DNA of 64,000 nucleotides from Liolophura sinensis (GCF_032854445.1 NC_088295.1:63471249-63535248); one strand, 5' to 3'. Positions 1-15,200 are shown, counted from the stretch's first letter. The notes: generated by a model from the sequence alone, not told the origin. Numbers and translations are program-made.

Positions 1-3000
1 ACAGTACGGCGCCTTTGCTATATTTGACACCTATGGATATTAAACGAGATGCCAAACACGGCCGACCAAAATTCTAACCGGAGATATTTAGCTGCGAATT
101 ACGAGCTTGTCTTGACGGGAGGTAAACGAACAACCCCTTTATCTGGAACTAAATGTCATAAAAATCAGAAATACATTTTAAGGGAGTGGTTTAAGCGTTT
201 CAACGCGATCTCGCTTTCGATGACACTCAAGGGTAGGGAAGGGTGTACCCTAGTCCCAATTGTCAGGTCGTGTTACCGCTCCCGGTACTAACCTGATCGC
301 ACTGGTCAAGAGGTTACTGTCTAAAAAAGTAAATATGTACTGTATGTTTTGTGTATATGTGTGGCTCACGATCACAGCAAACAACATTTTTACCACACGT
401 ACAAAAGTGAGTATTTATTTGAAGTGTATGTAGGTACACAAAAGTGTATAAGCAAATGATCATTAAGGTACATTTGCAGATTTGTGTACCTATTTCGTCT
501 TGTACATGTTTTATAGACTGTTGCTCTTGGTATATAGATCGTCCACCCCGGGAGGGAGACACCTGGATCCTCCTATATGGAAATCCTAAGTTAATTGCTT
601 ATCAAATGTTTATCGACAGCGTAAAATGGTAGGCCTGGTGAAATTAAACTGTGATTGGGAAGAGTGTCATGTAATACCTTGTTTCGTTACCATTTATCTA
701 GTCGTCCACATTATCTATATCCTTCCCGATGCATTTGTACCATTGTATATAAACTGATCTGCTTATATCCTATACGTAGTCATCTTCAGCGGGTCTCCCT
801 ATAGAAATGGTTAGCGTGCTAGCATCGCACAGTGACCCAGGAGTCTCTCACCAATGCGATTGCTCTCAGATCAAGTCCATCTCATCCTGGCTGCCATTTC
901 GGTCGCACGTGAGAAGGTCTATCAGCAACTTGCGGATAATCGTGGGTTCGCCCTGGGCTCTGTCGAATTTCCTCCCACCCTAATGCTGGCCACCGTGTAA
1001 TAAGTGACATATAGATGAGTGCGGCGTAAAATACTAATCAGATAAATAAATAAATACCGGAGACTGTTATAGGGTGGGTTTGTCTACGAACTGGGCACAT
1101 CCGTGACAAAGTGACCGCATGAGGTCCGTCTGACCTCTAACACGAAAACTTGTTTGTACTTGTATCTAATTAATGCGGCTGCCCATATGGATACAGTCCA
1201 GTGAAATCAACCACTGGATGTGGTTATTGTGCTATTGTGCAATGCCATGTGGTAATGTTTCCGGCGACTAGTATATGTAATTGTATGCAATGAGCAGCTC
1301 AGAACAATTATTCTGCAGTGGTCCCCCACAAACAGACCCAAAATCAAATGGCGTCTAGCTCGATATCATTGCTTCAGTTATGTTTTTAAAAATTGCTATG
1401 TAAAATGTAGGTTGCATCTCTGGTTTTCAGTGGTAATGGGACACTCCGTTACATTCATTGATAGTGGAGCAGAATGTACCTCACTGAGTAGGTTGCTTGT
1501 CTCTTATATAACTACGAGGCACACATATGTTGTGGGTTCTATCCTGGTCTTGAACAGAGAATTTTGAGGTTACTTCTTCTTGACGGAAAGAGGTGACATC
1601 TGAGCTTCTCGAACACGGTGAGACAGGTGATCGACAAATGAGTGTTAACAAATGTTGCTTAACATTTTTACAAGCCACAAGATATATAGCAATACTGTTT
1701 TTACTTTTGGCGACAAAAGGGTTCGAACTCCCCTCGGTCTATTTTGAAATCCGCAAAGACAGAGAACGAGCTAGACTGCTTGCCGTGTGTATCAAGGGAA
1801 AAGGTGTGTCATTTATATACCAGCTGTACGCATTTTCAGGCAAATGTAGGGCACACACTTTGCATACCTATCACTTTGTCTGCATCGCCTGTATTTCGGA
1901 GGCCGTTAAGCATACCGATTTAGCTCAGATATGGATTAGATATGTGCATTCAAGCTGGATCCGTTCACAAACCCAGTAAAATTATACCTAAGGAGAGCAC
2001 GGAAATGGCTCACCAAAAGTGTTATCCTCCTGGACATGATCGATATGTGATTTGATCCGATAATTGCGCATCTGACTGGGAACATGCGTATTACTGCGGC
2101 ACGGGGCGTAAATTACTAAGATTTGACGTCGCTTCGTGACGCGAGTGTCGGCTTGAATGACGCTTCGGGGACAGCGCCAAATAACACAGTCTCGTGATGT
2201 TCAACCGCGGGGTCTGTAATTCCATCTCTTAACGCTGTGTTAGACGCCTAGTAATTTGCCATAATTCAAGAACAATGTGTGTAATAGGCCATACGCTGTC
2301 GTCATGTTTCCAGAGCAAAAGGCTTGTACTAGCGTCAGAATCGTGTAGTTCTAAAGTAGTCCGTATCAGACCCTGAGGGCTTCCACATACGAAGCTCATT
2401 CATATTTTCTGCCAGTGGTGACACACAGCAGTTTGCCTGAGACTCGAAAAAGCTGCTGAAGTTTGACTTCTGAAAGCCCCAGTCACAGGCTGTGTTCCAT
2501 TAACCCAGTAATAAAATATTCATGTGGCCAAGAGATAATTTGAGCACAAACAGTGTGTGGCCCGTGGACAAAACGCAATTGATCTGTAGCGCTTGGTCAC
2601 ATCGCTTTCAGTGAGTTAGCAGGTTAGAAAAATACGTGTATGTCGGAGTCGTCAGATTTTACCTTTGAAATGGCGGCTCAGTTCCAAGCTAAAATGGCAG
2701 TTGTTTCTCTTGCAATGCATGAGAAATACATTACCAGTTTGCAAACAAAAAAAGTCATGTCAAAGACAGGAAGGAACAATAAATTACACAGCTAATAGGC
2801 CCGAAATACTTTTGGTGGCTACCTTTTGGTTCCTCATAACGGAAGCAGCTTTGGTAAGTAGGTTAAATTTGAAAAGCCAGATTATCTAGTCTAACTTTTG
2901 TCAGTGTAATTCTGAACAGTGCTTTCATCAAATAACCCATATGCTTGAAATGAGGAGAAACGATTAAATATTTATATTAGCTTAACGCTGAGAACGAATG

Positions 3001-6000
3001 TCTCACGAAAAACTTGCATCTAGAAATAAAACATTGTATCGTGACAATGATTCCCAGCACTTTCGGACAAAAGTAGACGTTCATTACTGAAATCTGAAAA
3101 GGACGACTTTTCCCCTTGACGGGACATGTCAGTTAGTGCCAATGTGAACAGAGGACGTTTAGGTATCCCAGACATAGCCAATGAGATTCCAACCTTCACA
3201 AAGACAACAACGAAAACACCAAAGTTCCTTCAGACCTTTTCTGGCTTTCATGTGTCTGTAAATGCCAACTGAGGAGAAAAGCCGTGACAGGCCATCGATT
3301 GGAAACCTGACAGTATTTAATTCTCGACCATAACAGCCATTGTGTCAATAAAAGGACAGGTCATTGAGATGCAGTAATCATATGGTGCAGTACCGTTTCC
3401 TTGTCTTTTTGAAGGGCTTCATTGTTTAACAACTGAACATATTCATCGTAGTGTTAAACCGCTCGATTTATCGATCTTTCAAATAGTTCGTCTAGAAATT
3501 AAACGAACAATGTCTTCAATGGGTTGTGTGCCAGTGCCCATTTATGACTTTTACTGCATTGGACCACATCAACTTTAGAACAACGTGTCGGATAATATCT
3601 CACGCAAATTTTTGGCACACCATATAAACAGCCTGGTTCCCGGGTGTCACATCACTCCGAAATGGCTTCTCTGTTTTTTTATTGCCTGCAGTTATATTAA
3701 ATGAATATATAATTACTACTTAAGAAGTATGCCTACTCAATTATATATCTAAGAATTGTGAAAATGCTTCTCATTCTGCAAGTAATAATTTAGTTACGTA
3801 TAAAGATATTGTTATTGCTAACTTGTCAAGCAGCGTCATTGATGCTGAAACAAAAACGTGTTGTATATTTTATACGTTCTAGTTTTTTGTCACGTTCGCG
3901 CCTCAAATTGCTTTTCAATGAGTAACGTATCAGAGATAGCATATATAGCGCAGTCGCTAGATCTCAGATAATGTGAGTTCTACTTATTTCCTTATAGTTT
4001 TTGTCTGTAGTAATAGTGACACAGGGGTTTTACAATAAACACTTGTTGGACCAACACGAGGTAATCAGCTGGTGCCACAGGCCGAAAACACATTTAGCAT
4101 TGTTCATCCAGTCTTTGGACTCCAACATGATTGATCCACCATGCTAAGGACGCCCCAGATAACAAATGTAATTATCTACGTTTGACCATTTAGGTCCACA
4201 CATATATATAAATCAGCTGTATAATTGTCCAGACAAGGAGGACAAACCTGTTAATATCTCAAAATGTTATTTTCATTTCATTGCATCTTGAAAGTTAGGC
4301 CACCATATTTAGGAGTGTATACCGCGCGCTTCACAATCAGACTCCCCTCGGGTCCAATAATCCATCCGGAATACGCCAAACTATCGGTATCGTTAAATGA
4401 TTGCTTAATATAATCTACAGCTTCAAGGCACATTTTTTGTTATAGAATGGAGTGTACAATGCCTCTACAATATACCTAAAAGGCCCTATCGTCATTATAA
4501 CACCCATGTTTTTTGCCGGTACTGAGGCATGCATTCTAAGGTGATACATTACGCTTTGCATTTATAGCTGATTACGGTTGTTATATTAATCATGTAAACC
4601 AAAAATATTCGTATTATTAGCTTTTGATCTGTGCTTTCAGAATGGTATCTGGAAATTTGCAGAAAAGAAAAATATTAATAATGAATGAGAGGTCGTAAGT
4701 ACACAGAGCTGGGATTTGCCACACGCGGACCAGAAAGCAATCCTTGACCTCATGGAATGAAACTCGTGGTGGAAAATAAAAAATGCTATCACCTTTGACC
4801 AAATTGACGAGAAATTTCAACAGAAATATGTTATCGTTCGAAAGAAAAACCACCATGTAATATAATCTTTAACTGCAAATATTGTGATGAAGCAATGCGT
4901 TAGTCTCTGTTGCTCACTCTGTAGATGGGATATATTCCTGAACGTGCTTTTAGATGGCCGCATTTATTAAGAATAGGTCACTACGATATAGGTAAAATAG
5001 GGTGGAAGTGGTGTAATCCGGGAGGTGGTAGCGGCATTCACTATTTGTTGCTAGCTAGATGCCTACACGCCATCATAAACACCTTCTTCAAACCTCTGAA
5101 TGGTACTTGCTCCGGTAGCGCATTTGGGATTTTGATGAAAAAATGAACAAACCAGGTGGGTGAGTATTTTGCGAACCTAAATCATCATAACAGTAAGCAT
5201 ATATTTATATAATGATGGACGAATAGCTGAGCTGACAATGAAACTCCACAGCTTATCTCAACCTTAACCTTAAAATCCCGCTAAGTGATTCAGCCAAATA
5301 AAGACCATCTGAGCTGTAGCAGCTTTTAACACTATACAACAAACAACAGCATAAAATAATTTCACGATAAAGGTCAAGAATTATTTTATACACCAATTTT
5401 TTTTTTTTTGTGGAGAAGAGATTAAGAGATGTTCAACGTTTCATTGCTTGTGGCAATAATTACCTTTTGCGTCTCGTTCCAATTGCATCGTTTGTTAATG
5501 AAGGCATGAGGTGGCCCCGTGGTGGCTGGTAATAATTAGTGACAAGCCTTCTGAACAGTAAGTGCTTAGGTCATCAGCTGGCTTTCCATGGCTTAGCACC
5601 ACCGGTTTCCTCCCCTATAGCCCCTTAATTAGAAAAGTCCGCGGCTACACAGCTGAAATCCACAAGTCCTTTATGGTAAATAGATGTTTAACACCCTGTC
5701 TCCCTTTTTCAAAGAGCTGTGAAGTGTCAAGTAATTTATGGGGTTCCATACTGTTGTTATTTTTAAGCTAGACTCGACATGACAGATTTATCGCGTACAT
5801 TGAAGAGAAATCATAAAGATGGAGAAGCATTACGAATTTTTAATGAGAGCTGTTCTTTTAAAGTCGTCAGAAACATGATACATATATTCAGTTGATCAAT
5901 TTGCAACTATACTCCTGTCATAGAAGGAAAGACAAGAAACATGTGAACAAACATATAGACATGAAGCACGGTTAACTATTTTCTTACGTTCATTGTAATT

Positions 6001-9000
6001 GCAAATTGGATAACACTATATGAAACTTCGCTAAATTATAAACGATATTTCCCTTCTTTTTTTGGTTTTTGTCTTTTTTATATAAGAAATAAGCACACCC
6101 TTCAAAATCTCTCCATCAGAGTAAAGTGTAATAATTAGGAATGCATATAAACCCTTAGCATCTTGCTAACCAGAGCACGCTTGCACAAATCGCTTGTAGC
6201 GTTCTACCTTTGCGTGGCTACCATGGCAACGCCATGTCTTCACTTTACTGGTCGCCATGGCAATTACGTGCACGTAACTATACAAGAGCTACTGGAAACT
6301 GTTCCCGGTTGTCACTGTTACCTTCTTGATTGTAAGCAAAGGTCGATGGAAGGCTTCGTTATAGAACAAAGTCCACCCGCTCAGGATTAAGAAATTGACA
6401 TGCGAGAAACACATGCACATCCCATTTTCTGTACTGAAGAAAGCTTTTAAGAAAATGTGGTTGTAAAGTAAGGTATGTTTGTGTTTTGGTTAGCAATAAT
6501 TATTTGCAAGGTTTCTTTTTATTTTTTGTAAAGAAGTAAAGAAAAAGTTTTCCTCGAAGAATCGCACTGATCACCTACATTGTTTTGGTTTTCGTACGAA
6601 GAAAAACAGGATATGCAACGTTCAGAGATAACTCCAAAACATTAATAAAAAAACCCATCCAAAACCTATCCAAGCGAGTTCTAGGAAAACATGTTTATAA
6701 GTTTAAACAGATACGGTTTTTGAAAAAGAGAATATTTGAAAATATAAGGGAACTGGCTTCAGTCTTATACTGGCCCAGTATCAGCCCTAATGACATTTCT
6801 CCAAAATAGCACTTTTGAAAAAAGAAAGGCGTTGGCAACATGTGTCTGTTGGAGAAATTGACAGTAAAACGCACTATCGAGGTGTTGGAATTTATCCGGA
6901 TCGAATTCTATGGTAAATTGATGAAAAAAGAATCAGCCATGTCTGCGAATTCCATCAAGTACAGATTCCCATAATGGGATTTCCATGGCAGCTGCAGGGG
7001 AAAGCTTGGCCTGGTCTAGAGAACCACATACTTTCATTATTAAGCAAGCTGTGACGTACTCTCTGCCGCTGATATTGATAGCTCGCTTCTGCCTCGAGTG
7101 ATGAGAATGCCACTGATTAAGCAAGGATGATCTTCCATGTAATCTGTGGCACCGCCCCTGCCTTCTTCCTACATGTTTATATTGGAACACTTAATCTAAC
7201 TTGCAAGCATTTCTAGAATGCATAATGTGAGTAATCAAGCGAGAATGGTGAACTCCTTGCTTCTATCGTATATATAGAGGCAAAACGTCGTGGTTGTGTT
7301 CATAACTCTACGCAGACACCATTGTCTGCTTACTTTAGCTTACTCCTTTTTTCTGTATCAAGATTAGCATTTTCAGTCAGTAAGGCTTTACCTCTAAGTG
7401 GTCTGTCGTATTCTTATGTTTGCCATTCTTTGTCCTACCTATTGCCTTTCACTTTGCATGTTTGTATATATGTATGTACGTATGTTTGTTTGTAAAATTG
7501 TAATTTGTATTTAGGTATGCTCGCTGTGCTTTGGTTTTTACGTCGTGCTTACGCCGTGAGAATAAGCAAGTTTTTACTATTCCACAACATAACAGAATTG
7601 CAGAACAATCTCTCAGATTAGACACTCTGGACTAAATCCCTCCACGCTCCCATTTATAATTAACTTTGCTAGATCTCTGCAGATAACAAATCAAGCAGCT
7701 GTAGTATAATGATGTGGCCTGGCACTTGTGTATGTACTGTATTTACGAATAGTACGTGCATAGTCTGTGTAGCCGATTGTTGATTCCTGCCTTTACCTTG
7801 ACGTTAAAATGTTGTACACCGACAAATATAGCAAGAGAGCAATAATCAGGTCAGCTTTCACCCGAGTCACCATTAGGCGGGAATATGTATTCCATTGACC
7901 CTGACGAGTTACCGCTGATTGACGTTCAATTTAGGGGTTTTTTGACTGTCATACGTTAGTTCTGCACTGGGGAAAGACTGGTCTTCATCAAACTTAACAG
8001 CTACCCTTGATTCAATCTAATATGGAAGCGTTGCAATTTGCGAGCACGGTCGTTAGACCTCCGAAAAAAGACGCCCATCGACAAAGGTTGCGATTGACGA
8101 CAACTACGAGCCCAGTCATTAAAGTCGTCCAGGACATGGAGAATTAGTGGGTTATTAGCAGGCTTTACATGGAGAACAAGCCTATAGGATGTTTTCCATT
8201 ATCACTCCTTGCTGCGACTTTGTTCTGTAATTATCACAGCAACATATGTTATCTTTCTCCGATGGTTTTGTGAGTCGTCTGTATAAGATATTCCCAGCGT
8301 AGCACTAGCGATAATGTCAGGGTTGTTCTCTTATCCTCGGAACGCCGATGCCACAGAATGAAAAAGGTTCTCGTGGTAGGTGACTTGTCCTGATAGAAAA
8401 TCCGAACACCATGGCAACGTGTGTCCAGAGAATCGTGCTCCGGCTTGGTTTAGTAGTAGTACAGGAACGTTTAAGGAGAGAGCGCTAGAGTTCGTCTGGA
8501 GACCCAATGAATAACGTTATTGGAGAGGAACATATTGTTCAGGAAAGCCGTGTCGGTACAAGTGAATTATTTACATCAGTGGGTTGGTGACTGGTTTTCA
8601 CCGTCTGCCCCGTGTACCCTACACAGCAAAGAAATCCCCCGATATAGCTCCCGGTTGATCCAGTTACATAAAAGTCTCGGATAAACGGAGATATAAACCG
8701 TCTTCATATATTATATATTATATATATATATAATCCCTAGGGTTAATGAGTAATGTATGTTGACAGTTGGGCGAGAAAGCTGGCATACATGGCCAGTGCT
8801 GGGTCCATATGTATAGGGTGTTATGGCGATTACGTGTTCACCGGTGCAACGTCATATTTGTGTTGCATTGTCTGTCCATATGGCCATATGGAAGCATTAT
8901 TAGATTCCCGTAATCCCAGCAAGACCACGGGTCAGCATAGCTTGTGCATAAGTGAAAACGCGTCACCCGTATCGCATAGGCCTCCAGTGGATAATGATTT

Positions 9001-9065
9001 GTGTGATCTGAGTGTCCACGTCTTTTTTTTATGCTCTAACGACGTCACTCTCTTTTCTGTTGCAG
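1..9065. other. Gene-poor flank upstream of SYT12
   Basis: No exon with recognisable protein similarity was seen on either strand. The open frames here are short, begin and end at random, and lack paired splice sites or family motifs. Contents: one SINE at 791-1057, a short (TA)n stretch near 8706-8732, and otherwise unique AT-rich sequence. It should hold the SYT12 promoter and at least one upstream non-coding exon, because the SYT12 start exon is preceded by an acceptor at 9064-9065. I cannot place the transcription start. Confidence 0.5.
791..1057 (+). repeat. tRNA-derived SINE (family A), full length
   Basis: Begins with a Pol III A-box-like head (GGTTAGCGTGCTAGC) and has a B-box-like stretch around 860-880. 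The body contains CTTGCGGATAATCGTGGGTT and TTTCCTCCCACC, followed by the tail module (GCGGCGTAAAATACTAATCA) and an AAATAAATAAAT end. The same modules recur at 22741, 23096, 27063, 32282 and in several fragments. It is diverged from the other copies, so probably an old insertion. Confidence 0.85.
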
Positions 9066-9293
9066 ATGTTGCTCATGCTGTAAGCGTAAGCTCGGCACAG
9101 GTCTGCGAAACACCCCGGATCAATCATGAGTGACTGGGCTGTGGCTCTCCTGGTTATCGGGATTACCATAATTGTAGCGGTGATTATTGCCATCATGTGC
9201 CGAGTCGTGGGGATTTACCATCTGACCTCGTGTTTCACGAGTGGCGAGGAGAAGCAAGTCTTGACCAAACATGAGCAGTACAATGGATACATG
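9066..9293 (+). CDS. SYT12: SYT12 exon with start codon: N-terminus and membrane segment
   Basis: The exon is bounded by a pyrimidine-rich acceptor ending at 9065 and a strong donor (ATG|GTAAGT) at 9294. Positions 9066-9125 are 5'UTR with in-frame stop TAA at 9081-9083. Coding starts at ATG 9126, with A at position -3, and gives 56 residues, phase 0. MSDW is followed by a run of Ala/Val/Ile/Leu, then Cys25 and Cys36. Cysteines just after the membrane segment are often palmitoylated in synaptotagmins (inference). The upstream acceptor implies a non-coding first exon that I cannot locate. Confidence 0.9.
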
Positions 9294-12200
9294 GTAAGTC
9301 ACTTTATTCCACAATGCAGGGCAAAGAAAATATACACACTATTTGCTTATTATTGATAATCAGTCTTTCTTCTGTGAGTAGACAAACACTGCAGGCATAC
9401 ATCCAGATGTCTTTGTTATTTGTTTTCCTGGTCTTCAGACTCAGTACTGCTTATCATACATCTTACTGTATGCTTTCATACTTGTACTTAGTGGCCAATT
9501 CTCATATCACTGCCAGCTCAGAAATCTGCACAAAAAACATACGTAGCACTTAACATTAAATCAATAATTAGGTGTTACTCGAGTTACTCTAATTTCAGAC
9601 CACAACTATACATTAGAATTGACTTCATGTATTTTTTCTTTTACGTCGTAAAATTCCAGATATCTCAACATGGTGGGCAAACAAATACGGTTGTTCCTTT
9701 TAAGTACACACTTTCAACATATGAAAATAAAGTCTTTTGTTTCATATCGTATTTTCACGCTCAAACTTTTTGCTGGAATGCCTTTGCCCTACCCGTTGTT
9801 TTCCTTACCCAAAATTAAGTCTGAGATATGTAGGATAAAATTCCTTAAAGTGTTGAAGTATTGTCTTGTCCATGTTATCTTAGATGTTGAATTTGATATC
9901 GGAGATCTATGATAATTCTTGTAAGAAAAAGAAACTTGCGATATTTTTGGTATTCTAATGTCAGATGGCGACAACTTTGCCTTATATGGTATGCCAATCA
10001 CCTATACACAGTGTATGGGTAACCATCCATAACTGGGTGGCATTAATCTAGTGAATTCCCTTTCTCCTGTTTATTGAGTATGTGAATGGCAAAAAAACAT
10101 AGCAACTATCACAGCGGGTTGTAAATCTTCTCTGAAAAAAATGCTTTCCGGAAGTCATGTATTGTACCTTGTTTTCTTTATTTGAGTATGTCGAGGAGCA
10201 AACTCATAGAAATGAAGACAGCAGCTGTAAATTGTGTCTGCATCCCTATTATACCTTTATTATCTTTGACATTTAAACAGTGAAATTGTTCTTTGAAGTG
10301 TCAGGAGCAAACCTTTTGATGTTTGAATTAGTACAGCACACATCGTGTTCTAAGTAACACATCCTATCGATCCTATTGTTCAGCCCTGCTTTATTCTGAT
10401 GGCCGATCTGTTTCGACTTAAGGCCATATGAGCCTATCAGACAAGTGTCATTTGACTGCTTTAAAGTTTACGTAGATCGTAAGCTTTTATTTCGTCATGC
10501 GTCATTGCGTTTGTGTTTAACATCGTGGCTTCACAAGATCTGTACATCAAGAGGAAAATATAATTCTGGTTGTCATTCTGTTCTGCCAAGGTGATGTTGG
10601 TATGGCGTTTTGTACCTCGATATACAAAATTCAAGTACAAAAACCCCCGCTCTTGTATGCTGCTGATGGCATAGTGTTATAGTCCGAAAAGAGACAGTAT
10701 ACAGTCCCCACTCCTGGGGCGATTTGCGATGACTCTAATGCCTGTTCTCCCTAAAGGGGAAAATAACCGTTAGCTTGAAAACAAGCTAACGTAACAGGGT
10801 ATCGTCACGCCATCGGCTCATCTATGGGTCAACGACTCGAGTGTCGATCTACAGTGCCATAATGAGATCTGCTCAGCTTGCATCCTTTACTACAGGAACT
10901 AAACCATACGGGAAGCAGACTGTTGCCTCAGGGAATCTCTGCCTTTTTCGCCTTCAAGGTGCAGATCATTTGTTTCACCATTTGCTGTGAATGCCACTTC
11001 AGTTGTGACTATGCTGGGATTAATATTATCAATTGCATTAATTAATTTGCACCTGTGGTGTGAAGATGGAAATTGACGTAAGCGGGCAGTAATGGTACTA
11101 AATTTGCTCCATAGACTTTTGAAAACTAATGAGAGCTTCTCATTTGCATCAGTCAAGTTTTATATTCTACATATTTGCACATACAACTTGTCGTACAGTT
11201 CTTATGACATGCGCCATATCGTCATTTTGGGTTCGCATCAGTAAGCATGCGCGCAACGAGCCGTACGGTAGACAAACAAGGGCATGTAACACTTTATTCC
11301 TATGCTACAGCATAGAAGACTTTGGCGACAGGATGTCCCTTTCTGAGTTTCTCTTTTTTGAAACTAAGCCCGGATCGATGTTAAATTTCAGATATCTGAA
11401 CATTCAGATTAAGTGAACGAAGTTTGCTGATTTTTGTACCCTACGACCACCCCACCCTTCACCCTTTAAGCCGAAGACCCGGATGTATCAAATGCAGTTA
11501 AAGCCGCTATTGATATTTTGGTCTATATATTTGAGACACCTTGTATGGAGGACGGTTCGTACTGCACCGACCTGCAAGTCTTATACAGAATTGCCAAACG
11601 TGACAGAACGTTTTCTCATCTTGTCAAAGGACCTGGTAAGGTAAGGTGGGGAATCGGCCCCAGTGCCAGATACTGAGCAGTTCAAGAAGCGAAACTGATT
11701 GTATAGCTGTGACTGACGGCTGCTGAAAGCTTCACAAGGCCTCTTCTTTTTCAGTTTTGTTTTACTCCTATTTTCCTATTATATGACAAGGCATACCATA
11801 AAACTTCAAGCAATAAGGAAACAACTGTACCACAAACGTAGCTTTCTGAAAAATTATTGAAAAGTGTAACTTTCAGTCTTACAATTACGCTACATATTAC
11901 ACATCAGCATGACAACTTATTGATAGACGACTTGACACATATTCTATAAGGGAAGATTCACGTATTATTTCGATAAAGTTATGGTACGTATTAGCATATG
12001 CCTAAACGAGCATCTGGTCTCATCCATGGTAACGCTTATTGAATTCAAGTTGGCGTATATGTTTACCCATACAGAAGTATGTTCTGTATGGGTAACAAAC
12101 AAACTCAGATATACTAGGATTCTCTTTCTCTAACTGCTATCTGTTTTCTACAGTGACTGTGTTAACTCTTTGAACCTGGAAGGACGTCTTCTCAATCTCT

Positions 12201-15200
12201 GCAGAAATGCGGATTTTAAGCTTGCCAGAATATGACAAAACTGATCACTTTATGAAGTTTATATTTTACATATGAAGATAAACGTTAACCAAAGTGAAAT
12301 TTCGACAGCTTGCGGAAATACACACTATAGACAGTTTCAGTAAAACTATTTTTCTGGTTTAAGTCGATCTTCATAGAGTGCCTCATTTCATCCAAAAATT
12401 ACTGGCCTTACTCGACAGTGCATTTTTAGCAGGTTATTACTAAGCAACCATCTCTTTTATGGCTATGAAGCATTTATGAGCGCTTTGACCAAGTTTTACA
12501 CTTCTAATTCAGAAAGTTACAGAACTGTGGTGGAATTTTGAAATTTGCACTTTCTTATCGTTTCTGGGGCCGATTTCCCATGTTATTGTACCAGATCCTT
12601 TGGTTTGGCTCAATATTATTATAGAGTAGAAACGCGTATAAAATTGATGTCGTAAAAGTATGTCATTAAATCTGTGTATTTTTACATTCCATTGCTTTTA
12701 AACTCTCTATCCTTTCATTTGCATTTTCACGAACTGCTGACACGTCTGTGGTCATATGTTGCATCTTTAGTTTTAACAGAAAGTCCGTTGTCTGAGGGAT
12801 GATAGAATGTATTCTGCTATTATAACATAATATCCAGTCATATTCAACATAATATCCAGTCATATTCAACATAATATCCTGTCATATTCAACATAATATC
12901 CTATTAGTCTAATAGAATATTTATGTTGAGTTATTAGAATATGAGTGTTATTTTTAACAGAATGATCTGCTGCAATAGCAGAATACATTCTAGCATCACT
13001 CAGACAACAAGCTTTCTATTAAAATGAACAGATTAGTTTTTTGAGTGTATGTTGCAAATGAGATTCCAAAGAGTGAAGCTTACGCACATATATTCTATGA
13101 GACTGTCAGGTAGGCCTATAGGAACAACCCGTTTCACTCGTAATCTAGTCGTGAGCATTTATTATCAACTCATCAACCATAAATGTTTGCTTCCAGTCCC
13201 TAAACCCCCAAAACTCATTTCAAGCAATTGGATTTCATGAGTTCCCAAAAGAATGAATGAGTGAACGCTTTGGATTTAACGTCGTACTTAACAATCTTTC
13301 AGTCATATGAAGAAGTTCCCAAAAGGCGTAAGTACCTAGAAGTACATACGTATTAAAGTATGTTCAACTGGTGTTGATGTTGCAGATGACCTTTTCCCGG
13401 CCAGTTTAAATAGTGGCTTGCTCATTTTGGCGAAAATGATCTGTCCTAGGATGAGGCCATGACATACAACAAGTTCGAGAGATAATGAACTTGGTGTTTA
13501 CAACACAGCGCCTTTCGCTAGATCGTAAAGGACAGTGTAAAGCTGTCCAGAGTGAGGTAGAAGACCATTGCTTTTGTTGCCTTGGTACTTCAGATGACGT
13601 GTGGTACACAACAGGCAATCGTTTTAAGCCTCGTCCAAGGATCGGGACTGGTCAAACTATGTCAGTGATTGGCGGTGCTATTCTGCGTTTAGGGAATCAG
13701 GGAGGTATTAAATTTGTAGCCGCCAGATGAAGGCGTGAAATCAGCAATCAGTCCACGTCTTATAACTTAATTTTTCCCCTGACTTCGATGTGGCGGGTGG
13801 TGCAAAGGATATGTAGGTAACTTAATACAGTATGATGACCGTGCTACGAATAGCTACTAATTACGCTAAAGTAGTTGCATGAAGGTGTCATTTTGGCGCA
13901 AGAGTAGAGGCACATTAGTGGACGGAAGAGATCGTCCAAAAATAGGGAAAATTGGCAGTAAATGATTTTGAAATATAGAATGCGGAAACAGATACCTTAA
14001 GTTGCAGAAAATAACGAGATTTATAAAAACGGTCAACCCAGACCAGATACATTTTCCCACGCAACGGGCCGTAATCAAATGTTTGGACGACTCATCCAAG
14101 TCCAAGGAATAACATTTCACAAGGAGATAGCTGTATATTTACGAAATTACGGTGTGAGAAAATAAGTTGAATGTGCTGTGTTCCTCTGCATCAGTCATAT
14201 AATGTTCAAGGCGTTAAAATCTGTTGACCTTACACAGATCAACGCGAAGTTTTCATTATTAATCAAGGGAAAACTTCATGGTGTGAAATGTGTTGTATGC
14301 CTAACCATATTTTTTTTTCGTGAAAGGCATTTCGACAGTTTTATTAGTTATTTTATTAATTTTTTTAGTTTGCTCTTCCTAATCAAAGATGGTTGTTGTC
14401 GCTCACCTTAGCATTCACTCAACGGTCACTGATCTAACCTGTAAACGATTTGTCTTGATATCACATCAAGTCGTGGTTTTCATATTTGAACAGTATCTTC
14501 TCATTCTTGAGACTACAGTTGGATTCATTGCGCTATTTGATGCTTCGTAACTTTGAAAATTTTAACGCTACACGCAAAAAATTAATTTCAACAATTTTAA
14601 CAAAAGTCTGATGCTAGAATGTATTCTGTTATTATAACAATATTCTGTCACATTCAACATAATATACTGTTAGTTTAATATGATCTTTATGTTGAATTAA
14701 TAGAATATGTTTGTTATAGTAAAGAGAACAATTTGCTGCAGTAACAGGATACATTCTAGCATCTCTTACACAACAGACTTTTTGTTAAAGTTAACAGATT
14801 AATTTTTGGAGTGTATCTCTAGTGGACATAGATTATTCTTTTGCAGTGACACCTGCTAACCATTAGCCTTGTTTGATATGCTTAAATATATATTGATTTG
14901 AGAGTTCGTGTTTTTATGGTTTCACATTCGAATCATCAGCTGTGAAATGGATTTTCTAGATAATCCTGTTGCCAATGTGAAAAACAGCGCTCAGGAGAAC
15001 CTCAGGGGAGCTCAACAAGTGAGAAAGTACGGGACTGTTTCGAGCAAGAGATAGACAGTCGTTAGTCTTCATAAAAGCTTACACTAAACACAGAACATTG
15101 GCAGACAAAATATTGAAGAAACCATTCTGTTTCTAAAATTCATATTCATTCCAGGTTATATCGCGAGTGAATATCTTACACTTTTAGGTTGAGAATGTAT

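Noticed and set aside
1593-1979. 128-codon ORF with a GGTTCGAACTC (B-box-like) stretch near 1728
   Set aside because: No A box or acceptor-stem pairing at the right distance for a tRNA, and the protein has no recognisable features.
5490-5680. Possible degenerate SINE (GTGGCCCCGTGGTGGCT and CCGGTTTCCTCCCC)
   Set aside because: Only isolated short matches to SINE modules; no tail or (AAAT)n end, so not called.
8753-9133. 126-codon ORF overlapping the SYT12 start exon
   Set aside because: It runs through the acceptor at 9065 in a frame different from SYT12 and has no homology-like features.
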